Of a DNA stretch of 8,511 bases, positions 1-5,400 are shown one piece after another. Where the stretch lies: assembly GCA_046590705.1 (NCBI GenBank), contig JBKJUK010000010.1, positions 1 through 8,511 on the forward strand, given 5' to 3'. The notes beneath the pieces are model-generated. The model worked only from the letters and a program-made list of their open reading frames with translations, had not been told where the DNA came from and did not search any database. Position 1 is the first letter of the stretch. Each line of letters opens with the position of its first letter. This DNA is from JBKJUK01 sp046590705. Lineage in GTDB: Bacteria > Acidobacteriota > Thermoanaerobaculia > Gp7-AA8. Made by a program: the position numbers and the translations under genes.

Positions 1-13
1 TACGATTCGAGAC

Positions 14-40
14 CCCAAGGCCTCACGGCCTGGGCTATTT
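14..40 (+). terminator. Possible terminator of a gene left of the window
   Basis: A GC-rich hairpin is visible: CCC plus AGGCC (14-22, one bulged A), loop TCAC, then GGCCT plus GGG (27-34). It is followed by CTATTT. The stem is strong but the U-tract is short and interrupted, so an intrinsic terminator is only a possibility. No upstream gene is visible to confirm it. Confidence 0.3.
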
Positions 41-164
41 CGATGCCGGGCCTCCGGCCCTCAAAGGCAGCCCTCACACCGATATGCAGAAACCCGTTCA
101 TTAGAAGAGGCGGGTTGGGTGGGTTCGAGGGATCTACCCACAGGACCGCGCTGTACATGATGAT

Positions 165-245
165 CGCGAACCCTTCGCGTAGATTCCTCAGTCGCAGCCG
201 GTTCTGCGCTACACACCGAGCACGGTGCGCTCCTTCGGAATGACG
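165..245. repeat. REP-like imperfect palindromic element
   Basis: On the - strand this begins CGTCATTCCGA and ends GAGGAATCT, with ATTCC (183-187) pairing with GGAAT (237-241). Inside it is a CACCG/CGGTG hairpin with loop AGCA (214-227). A second hairpin, CGCGAA/TTCGCG with loop CCC (165-179), abuts it. A GTCATTCCGA...GAGGAATC layout resembles intergenic palindromic repeats I recall from several bacterial phyla; that comparison is from memory. The 11-bp core CGTCATTCCGA recurs in opposite orientation at 8475-8485. No transposase or RAYT gene is present in the window. Confidence 0.45.
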
Positions 246-317
246 TCGCTGTCCGTTGCAGCGGCATGATTCGAATCCCTGCGTGGTACTGCTATTGCTC
301 TCTGACCTTTCGTAGTA

Positions 318-339
318 GCGGACGAATCCGCGAGAGGAG
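318..339 (+). promoter_or_regulatory. Hairpin abutting the ribosome binding site of the 64-residue protein gene
   Basis: GCGGA (318-322), loop CGAA and TCCGC (327-331) form a 5-bp stem. It ends one base before the Shine-Dalgarno sequence AGAGGAG (333-339), which lies six bases before the ATG at 346. The ribosome site fixes the start. Whether the hairpin affects translation is unknown, since it leaves the Shine-Dalgarno sequence exposed. Confidence 0.5.
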
Positions 340-345
340 TCACCA

Positions 346-540
346 ATGGCCGAGATCAATATTGAACGAAAGAGGGGAGGGTCGCCGCTGTTGTGGATCC
401 TTCTGCTCGTAGCGCTGGCCGTTGTGGGCTGGTTTGTTTACACCAACTACATGGCCACGCCCACGGTGCAGCAGGTTCCAGTCACCACCACAACCGGAAT
501 GGTTGTGTCGCCTTCCACTGGTCAGTTTTTCACGGTCTGA
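346..540 (+). CDS. Small single-pass inner-membrane protein, function unknown
   Basis: This 64-residue protein has a charged N-terminus (MAEINIERKRGG), one hydrophobic helix at about residues 14-32 (PLLWILLLVALAVVGWFVY) and a polar tail rich in Thr, Val, Pro and Ser, including a run of four Thr. Positive charges before the helix predict an N-in, C-out topology, so the tail of about 30 residues would face the periplasm. It lacks a lipobox and a convincing signal-peptidase site. A strong Shine-Dalgarno sequence (AGAGGAG, six-base spacer) supports it as a real gene. It is followed by 160 non-coding bases and then the peptidase gene on the same strand. I recall similar short MAEINIERK-type membrane proteins annotated as hypothetical, but I cannot assign a function. 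It could be a small subunit of an envelope complex or a stress-related membrane peptide; neither is shown here. Confidence 0.75.
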   Translation: MAEINIERKRGGSPLLWILLLVALAVVGWFVYTNYMATPTVQQVPVTTTTGMVVSPSTGQFFTV

Positions 541-687
541 GTGGTCGGAAGTCGTAGGCTTCTTCGCGAGCTGGCCCTGCTCTGCGCCTCCGCCATCATG
601 CGCTTGATGCGTGACTCGAATATTCGTATGCGCGGTCAGGTTTGAGCCAGGCGTGGGCGCAGCGCAGTTGAGGCTGAACTCCAGAAA

Positions 688-693
688 AAGGAG
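688..693 (+). promoter_or_regulatory. Ribosome binding site that decides the peptidase start
   Basis: AAGGAG lies seven bases before the ATG at 701. The same frame is open from an ATG at 611, but that start has no comparable site and would put 30 Arg-rich residues in front of a clear lipoprotein signal. The start at 701 is therefore preferred. Confidence 0.85.
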
Positions 694-700
694 AAGATCT

Positions 701-2896
701 ATGCGTCAGGGACTCAAGCGCTCGGCACCGCTACTGCTAGTCGCAGCCATCGCCGCAGGTTGTGTTACTGCTGATCAGGGGAAGGTAGTGAATCAGAACC
801 AAGCCGCAACAACCAGCGAAACTCCAGCGATGCCGGCACTGGCACCTGTCGCAGCCAATCCACTGCTCTCCGAGTGGTCAGGTCCTTACGGGGGTGTCCC
901 TCCGTTCCAATTGGTGCGCGTCGATCAGTTCAAGTCAGCGCTGGAAGCGTCGATGACGACTACTCTCAACGAACTCGAGGCCATCGCCTCCAACCCGGCA
1001 GCGCCGACATTCGGAAATACAATCGAGGCCATGGAGCGCTCAGGTCGATCATTCGATCGCGTGCAGGCCATCTACGGAATCTGGGGAGGCACGCTCGCTA
1101 CCGAGGATTTTCAGAAGGTCGAGCTGGAGATGGCACCAGTACTGGCTGGATTTTCCGACAAGATCACGCAGAACGAACGTCTCTTCCGTCGCGTTGAGGC
1201 GGTCTACAACTCACCGGAAAAATCCGCACTGACTGCTGAGCAGCAGCGGCTGATCTGGAACTCGTTCAAGAATTTCGTCCGCGCCGGCGCACGCCTCGAG
1301 GGTGTTTCGAAAACGAGGATGGCCGAGATCAATCAGCAGCTGGCGAAGCTGTACACCCGATTCAGTCAGAACGTTCTGGCAGATGAAAGCGGGCAGACCG
1401 TCACACTCAACAGTGAAGCCGATCTGGCCGGTCTTCCCCAATCGCTGCGCGACTATGCTGCCGCTGCAGCGACGACACGCAAGCAGCCAGGCAAATGGGT
1501 GATCACCAACACACGTTCCTCGGTCGATCCTTTCCTCACCTACTCCGACCGACGAGATCTCCGGGAGAAGGCCTGGAACATGTTCGTCAATCGCGGCGAC
1601 AATCCAGGAGCGCACGACAACAACGCCATCATCTCCGAGATCCTGGAGCTTCGTGCAGAACGCGCCAAACTCCTCGGGTACGAAACCCACGCCCACTGGC
1701 GCCTCGAAAACGCCATGGCCAAGACGCCCGAGCGTGCCATGCAGCTGATGGAGTCGGTGTGGACACCGGCCGTCGCGCGGGTGAAAGAAGAAGTCGCCGA
1801 TATGCAGAAACTCGCCTCGAAAGAAGGCGCGAAACTGACCATCGAGCCGTGGGACTATCGCTATTACGCTGAGAAAGTTCGGAAAGAGCGTTACGACCTC
1901 GATCAGAACGAAGTGAAGCAGTACCTGCAACTCGACAAGCTGCGTGAGGGTATGTTCTGGGTGGCCGGTGAACTCTTCGGCTTCAGCTTCACGCCGGTGA
2001 CCGATATCCCGGTCTATCACCCGGACGTGAAGGTCTGGCAGGTGACCGACAAGGCTACCGGAAAACATCGTGGACTCTGGTATTTCGATCCGTACGCGCG
2101 TGAGGGAAAGCAGTCCGGTGCCTGGATGAATGCCTACCGTTCGCAGGAACGCTTCGCCGGTGAAGTCGCCACGATCGTCTCCAACAATTCGAACTTCGTA
2201 AAGGGTAAGGAAGGCGAACCGGTTCTGATTTCGTGGAGCGACGCCGTAACACTGTTTCACGAATTCGGTCACGCCCTCCATGGATTGTCTTCGAACGTGA
2301 ACTACCCGTCGCTCTCCGGTACTTCCGTGGCCCGGGATTACGTTGAATTTCCTTCACAGCTGCTCGAGCACTGGCTCTCTACGCCGGAGGTTCTGCAGCG
2401 CTTCGCAGTGCATCAGAAGACCGGAAAGCCGATTCCCCAGTTACTCGTCGATCGGATTAAAAAGGCAGCAACTTTCAATCAGGGTTTCGGAACCGTCGAA
2501 TACCTAGGCAGTGCTCTGATCGACATGAAGCTGCACCTCGCGGGATCCCAGAAGATCGACCCCGACGCCTTCGAACGCGACACGCTTACTCAGATGGGTA
2601 TGCCGAAAGAGATCGTCATGAGACATCGGACGCCGCAGTTCGGTCACGTCTTTTCGGGCGACGGCTATTCAGCCGGCTACTACAGCTATCTCTGGTCCGA
2701 TGTGCTCACTGCCGATGCCTTCGGAGCCTTCACCGAAGGTGGCGGGCCGTACAGTAAAGAAGTGGCGAAGCGGCTGCGCGACAACATTTTCTCCGTCGGC
2801 AACACCGTCGATCCAGCGGAAGCGTATCGAAACTTCCGCGGGCGGGATGCCGACGTCAAGGCCATCATGAAGAAGCGCGGCTTTCCAGTGAAGTAG
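701..2896 (+). CDS. dcp: M3-family peptidyl-dipeptidase (Dcp-like), predicted lipoprotein
   Basis: This 731-residue zinc metallopeptidase belongs to the thimet oligopeptidase/Dcp family (M3), whose Dcp members release dipeptides from the C-terminus of short peptides. The zinc site is complete: HEFGH at residues 520-524 (His520 and His524 as ligands, Glu521 as general base) and Glu549 in the downstream VEFPSQ as third ligand. The family block GHVFSGDGYSAGYYSYLW (about 648-665) supplies the His and Tyr residues used for substrate binding. The N-terminus is a lipoprotein signal: basic residues, a hydrophobic stretch and AIAAGC with the lipid-bearing Cys21, followed by a flexible Ala/Thr/Pro-rich linker to about residue 55. 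Position -3 is Ala rather than the usual Leu. The signal plus linker explain why it is about 50 residues longer than E. coli Dcp (681). It probably degrades peptides in the envelope for nutrition or turnover. No break is seen. A related M3 oligopeptidase activity is the main alternative. Confidence 0.9.
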   Translation: MRQGLKRSAPLLLVAAIAAGCVTADQGKVVNQNQAATTSETPAMPALAPVAANPLLSEWSGPYGGVPPFQLVRVDQFKSALEASMTTTLNELEAIASNPAAPTFGNTIEAMERSGRSFDRVQAIYGIWGGTLATEDFQKVELEMAPVLAGFSDKITQNERLFRRVEAVYNSPEKSALTAEQQRLIWNSFKNFVRAGARLEGVSKTRMAEINQQLAKLYTRFSQNVLADESGQTVTLNSEADLAGLPQSLRDYAAAAATTRKQPGKWVITNTRSSVDPFLTYSDRRDLREKAWNMFVNRGDNPGAHDNNAIISEILELRAERAKLLGYETHAHWRLENAMAKTPERAMQLMESVWTPAVARVKEEVADMQKLASKEGAKLTIEPWDYRYYAEKVRKERYDLDQNEVKQYLQLDKLREGMFWVAGELFGFSFTPVTDIPVYHPDVKVWQVTDKATGKHRGLWYFDPYAREGKQSGAWMNAYRSQERFAGEVATIVSNNSNFVKGKEGEPVLISWSDAVTLFHEFGHALHGLSSNVNYPSLSGTSVARDYVEFPSQLLEHWLSTPEVLQRFAVHQKTGKPIPQLLVDRIKKAATFNQGFGTVEYLGSALIDMKLHLAGSQKIDPDAFERDTLTQMGMPKEIVMRHRTPQFGHVFSGDGYSAGYYSYLWSDVLTADAFGAFTEGGGPYSKEVAKRLRDNIFSVGNTVDPAEAYRNFRGRDADVKAIMKKRGFPVK

Positions 2897-3157
2897 GTTC
2901 ATGCTCGCTATCACCAGGAGGCCTGCGCCAGGGCAAACGATGATCAGTAAGGGGGGTTGTTAGAAATTGTACGCACGAAGGGGGCGTTACGACGCCTGAG
3001 TGGAAAAGGGATTCCCGATCCAGAAGAAGTAGCAGATGATTGAGATGGCGCGCTTGGTCTGGCCCGCAGCACCCTGCACTCGAAAGCAGCCAAAATTTGC
3101 GCTCGATCTTTTCAGCATTCCTTCTCGCCAAATCCGAAGAACAACAGGAGAAATACT
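2897..3157. other. Intergenic region between the peptidase and dehydrogenase genes
   Basis: These 261 bases contain no supported gene. A hairpin, GGCGT (2983-2987), loop TACG, ACGCC (2992-2996), is present but has no T-tract, so it is not a convincing terminator. I could not find a good -35/-10 pair, although the length suggests the dehydrogenase has its own promoter here. Its ribosome site AGGAG is at 3146-3150. Confidence 0.5.
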
Positions 3158-4201
3158 ATGCCGGAAGTAAAAGCCTGGGCTGCACCAAGTGCGACTGAAC
3201 CGCTGGGTCCAACCAGAATTCAACGACGCGATCCCGGACCTGAAGATGTTTTGATCGATATCGTGTTCAGCGGTGTCTGCCACTCAGATATTCATCAGGC
3301 TCGCGACGAGTGGGGCGGCAGTCTGTTCCCGATGGTGCCTGGGCATGAGATTGCCGGAACAGTTTCGGCTGTCGGCGCGGGAGTCTCGAAATACAAAGTT
3401 GGTGATCGCGTTGGTGTGGGCTGTTTCGTCGACTCCTGTCGCACATGCGAGTCCTGCCGGGAAGGCTTCGAGCAGTATTGCGAGAACCGCATGATTGCAA
3501 CGTACAACGGTCTCGAGAAGGACGGGAGTACGCCGACCTACGGTGGCTACTCGACGCAGGTAGTGGTCGATCAGAATTACGTCTGCAGCATTCCCGAGAA
3601 TTTACCATTCGATGCTGCGGCTCCACTTCTCTGCGCCGGGATCACCATGTTTTCACCACTCAAACGCTGGAATGTGAAGAAAGGAACTCGGGTCGCTGTG
3701 ATTGGTATGGGCGGACTCGGTCACATGGGCGTCAAACTTGCCGCGGCCATGGGTGCCGACGTCACTGTCATCAGCCAGACTCTGAGAAAGAAGGAAGATG
3801 GTCTGCGATTCGGTGCGAAGGATTTCTACGCCACTTCCGATCCTTCGACGTTCGAAACACTGGCCAATCATTTCGATCTGATTCTCAACACCGTTTCTGC
3901 CGACGACGACCTGAATAAATATCTGAGTCTGCTCAAACGCGACGGAGTGATGGTGCTGCTCGGCGTTCCGCCGAATCCTTCCACCGTGCATCCGTTCAGC
4001 CTGATCCCGAAGCGGCGCACCCTGGCTGGTTCGATGATCGGCGGAATCGCAGAGACGCAGGAGATGCTCGACTTCTGCGGCAAACACAACATCTCCTGCG
4101 ACATCGAAGTCATCCCCATCAGCCAGATCAACGAGGCCTACGAACGAATGATCAAAGGGGACGTAAGGTATCGATTCGTCATCGACGCTTCGACCATCTG
4201 A
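3158..4201 (+). CDS. Zinc-dependent NADP-type alcohol/aldehyde dehydrogenase (CAD-like)
   Basis: This 347-residue medium-chain dehydrogenase interconverts alcohols and aldehydes with a nicotinamide cofactor, and is cytoplasmic. Catalytic zinc ligands are present: Cys41 in GVCHSD, His63-Glu64 in PGHE and Cys159 in LLCAG. The structural zinc lobe is also complete, with Cys94, Cys97, Cys100 and Cys108. The Rossmann motif GMGGLG is at 183-188. After the second strand comes VISQTLRKK (205-213); Ser/Thr and basic residues there usually indicate binding of the NADP 2'-phosphate, so an NADPH preference is inferred. Overall it matches the cinnamyl-alcohol-dehydrogenase branch that includes YahK, YjgB/Ahr and mycobacterial AdhC, which mostly act as broad-range aldehyde reductases. 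AGGAG lies seven bases before the ATG. The natural substrate cannot be told and the neighbours do not suggest a pathway. The gene is intact. Confidence 0.9.
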   Translation: MPEVKAWAAPSATEPLGPTRIQRRDPGPEDVLIDIVFSGVCHSDIHQARDEWGGSLFPMVPGHEIAGTVSAVGAGVSKYKVGDRVGVGCFVDSCRTCESCREGFEQYCENRMIATYNGLEKDGSTPTYGGYSTQVVVDQNYVCSIPENLPFDAAAPLLCAGITMFSPLKRWNVKKGTRVAVIGMGGLGHMGVKLAAAMGADVTVISQTLRKKEDGLRFGAKDFYATSDPSTFETLANHFDLILNTVSADDDLNKYLSLLKRDGVMVLLGVPPNPSTVHPFSLIPKRRTLAGSMIGGIAETQEMLDFCGKHNISCDIEVIPISQINEAYERMIKGDVRYRFVIDASTI

Positions 4202-4245
4202 GGAGAAGGTCGAATCGTTTAGTTACGAGTTTGGACATCTTTTTG

Positions 4246-4463
4246 AACCGCGACGGGACGCGGTTGTGTGGAGCACAGGCAATCCTGCCTGTGACGCGAT
4301 GCACTGACTTCGAAGGACGGTTTCGTTCCGCGTAACCGAACTGTCGCTCCTATCGGCGAACCTCCGCCGACATGCGAAGCATCAATCGAACTCACTCTCC
4401 TGCGCCACAGGCAGGATTGCCTGTGCTCCACATGTCGCGGATATGCAACGCTTCCTACGAAGC
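4246..4463. repeat. Composite palindromic (BIME/REP-like) intergenic element
   Basis: Two 27-bp arms, 4267-4293 and 4406-4432, are perfect reverse complements. Each contains its own hairpin: CACAGGCA, a four-base loop (ATCC or GGAT) and TGCCTGTG (4274-4293 and 4406-4425). Pairing continues inward imperfectly (about 12 of 20 positions; best ACTGACTTCGA at 4303-4313 against the complement of 4386-4396). Further stems are AACCGCG/CGCGGTT (4246-4265), CGGTT/AACCG (4318-4338), TCGGCG/CGCCGA (4353-4370) and GCTTC/GAAGC (4450-4463). It fills the space between two convergent genes, a typical site for bacterial interspersed mosaic elements, and could act as a two-way transcription stop or mRNA stabiliser, although no hairpin is followed by a proper T-tract. 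The CACAGGCA/TGCCTGTG motif resembles abundant repeats I recall from Acidobacteriota and Verrucomicrobiota genomes (from memory). No transposase is encoded. Confidence 0.85.
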
Positions 4464-4490
4464 TCACGTGCGGGGATTATGAATGCCTGT

Positions 4491-5339
4491 CTACAACTGC
4501 AGGTGCGTGAACGCCTGCGGAACCGGGGAGTCGAAGCGTTGCTTCTTTCCGGTGCGGGGGTGTACGAAGCCGAGAAGTTTCGCGTGCAGCGCGAGGCGTC
4601 CCAGCGGATCTTCCAGGCCTTTCCCATACATGTCGTCACCAATCAGCGGATGTCCAGCCTCTGAGAAGTGCACCCGAATCTGATTCCGCCGTCCCGTCTC
4701 GAGGGTCACGTCCAGCATCGAAAATTTCTCACCCGCCGCGCGCACCGTGTAATGCGTCACGGCCTGCTTGCCCTCTGAGGCATCGGCGATGCTCCGCATT
4801 TTTCCAGTCCGATCTTCGGCCAGCGTGGAGCGGAACGAGCCTCTCGGAGTGGCCAGCTTTCCGTGGACGATGGCCACGTACAGGCGATCGATCTCATGAG
4901 CGGCGAAGAGTTCCTGCATGCGTTCGTGAATCCAGCTGCTCTTGGCAAAGACCAGTAGTCCTGAACTGTCGCGATCGAGTCGATGTACGTGCTGAACCCG
5001 GATGTCGTGGATCGAGCCTCGCAGATAGCGATTGAGAATCTCCTCCACCGACTCGCTTCGGTCATGCGACGACGGAACGGAGAGGATTCCTGCGGCCTTA
5101 TTGATGACCAGCAGATCGTCGTCTTCGAAAAGAATACTGACGCGCTTGTCCAGGGTGCGTCGTTCTGCATCGTTACCGCTGGCGACCTTGTCACCCGGAG
5201 AAATTTGTCTGCTGCCAACACGCTCGATGACACCGTTCACGGTGACCCGGTCGTTCTGCAACATTTTGCGAAGGGTCGTCTTCGAAGAGTCGGGGTAGCG
5301 CCGCTGCAGGAAGTCGAGCAGGCTGATCAGGTCAGTCAT
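4491..5339 (-). CDS. RluA-family rRNA/tRNA pseudouridine synthase with S4 domain
   Basis: This 282-residue enzyme converts specific uridines in structured RNA to pseudouridine. Residues 1-55 form an S4-like RNA-binding domain (LRKMLQNDRVTVNGVIE then the PGD turn). The catalytic motif HRLDRDSSGLLVFAKS (119-134) holds the nucleophile Asp122. The later family motifs are VTHYTV (194-199) and TGRRNQIRVH (215-224) followed by GHPLIGDDMYG (229-239). Length and the S4 domain fit the RluC/RluD type better than the shorter RluA, but the target site cannot be read from sequence, so no symbol is given. The ATG at 5337-5339 has no clear Shine-Dalgarno sequence. It lies 49 bp downstream of the c-di-GMP gene on the same strand and may be expressed with it, although the gap also contains repeats that could hold its own control site. 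Confidence 0.9.
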   Translation of the reverse strand: MTDLISLLDFLQRRYPDSSKTTLRKMLQNDRVTVNGVIERVGSRQISPGDKVASGNDAERRTLDKRVSILFEDDDLLVINKAAGILSVPSSHDRSESVEEILNRYLRGSIHDIRVQHVHRLDRDSSGLLVFAKSSWIHERMQELFAAHEIDRLYVAIVHGKLATPRGSFRSTLAEDRTGKMRSIADASEGKQAVTHYTVRAAGEKFSMLDVTLETGRRNQIRVHFSEAGHPLIGDDMYGKGLEDPLGRLALHAKLLGFVHPRTGKKQRFDSPVPQAFTHLQL

Positions 5340-5342
5340 TTT

Positions 5343-5400
5343 TCTGACGATAGTGCGCTTGTCTCATCTGACGCAAGTGAGCGACAGGTCAGATCAGATG
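5343..5400. promoter_or_regulatory. Direct and inverted repeats between the c-di-GMP gene and the pseudouridine synthase gene
   Basis: A 16-base direct repeat, TCTGACGNNAGTGNGC, occurs at 5343-5358 and 5367-5382 (13 of 16 identical, 24-bp spacing). An inverted repeat, CATCTGA (5365-5371) and TCAGATG (5394-5400), overlaps the stop codon of the c-di-GMP gene. The repeats start four bases upstream of the synthase start codon. They could be an operator or an RNA structure affecting translation; chance is also possible given the short lengths. Confidence 0.3.

Larger units (their letters stand above)
1..345. other. Gene-free left edge rich in short inverted repeats
   Basis: No reading frame here has a ribosome site or a recognisable product. 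Perfect or near-perfect stems, read directly, are: CCC/AGGCC with GGCCT/GGG (14-34), GGGCC/GGCCC (48-60), AACCCG/CGGGTT (91-116), TGGGT/ACCCA (120-140), CGCGAA/TTCGCG (165-179), an ATTCC/GGAAT-bounded imperfect palindrome (183-241) and GCGGA/TCCGC (318-331). This density is higher than in the coding parts by eye, though it was not tested against shuffled sequence. The region probably combines the 3' flank of an upstream gene, an intergenic repeat and the leader of the gene at 346. A structured RNA is possible but unproven. Confidence 0.6.

Noticed and set aside
43..267. Overlapping 66- and 68-codon open frames on both strands
   Set aside because: Neither has a ribosome site; both run through palindromic repeat sequence and give low-complexity Arg/Ser-rich products.
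262..285. tRNA T-arm-like sequence (ATTCGAATCCC), with similar TTCGA motifs near 5 and 124
   Set aside because: The flanks pair at only about three of five T-stem positions, and no anticodon arm, D-arm or acceptor stem is present. It could be a remnant, but this cannot be supported.
604..632. Possible promoter TTGATG, 17 bp, TATGCG, with palindrome CGAATATTCG in the spacer
   Set aside because: The -10 matches the consensus at only three positions, which is too weak to annotate.
611..700. A 30-codon extension of the peptidase from an ATG at 611
   Set aside because: The strong AAGGAG site at 688-693 and the lipoprotein signal starting at 701 decide for the later start.
1211..2281. A 356-codon open frame on the - strand inside the peptidase gene
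   Set aside because: It lies wholly antisense to a complete M3 peptidase with intact catalytic motifs, has no recognisable domain, and such long antisense frames are common in GC-rich genes.
4236..4265. Intrinsic terminator of the dehydrogenase gene (T-run plus AACCGCG/CGCGGTT hairpin)
   Set aside because: The T-run at 4240-4244 precedes the stem on the + strand and would read as A on the - strand, so the order is wrong for an intrinsic terminator in either direction.
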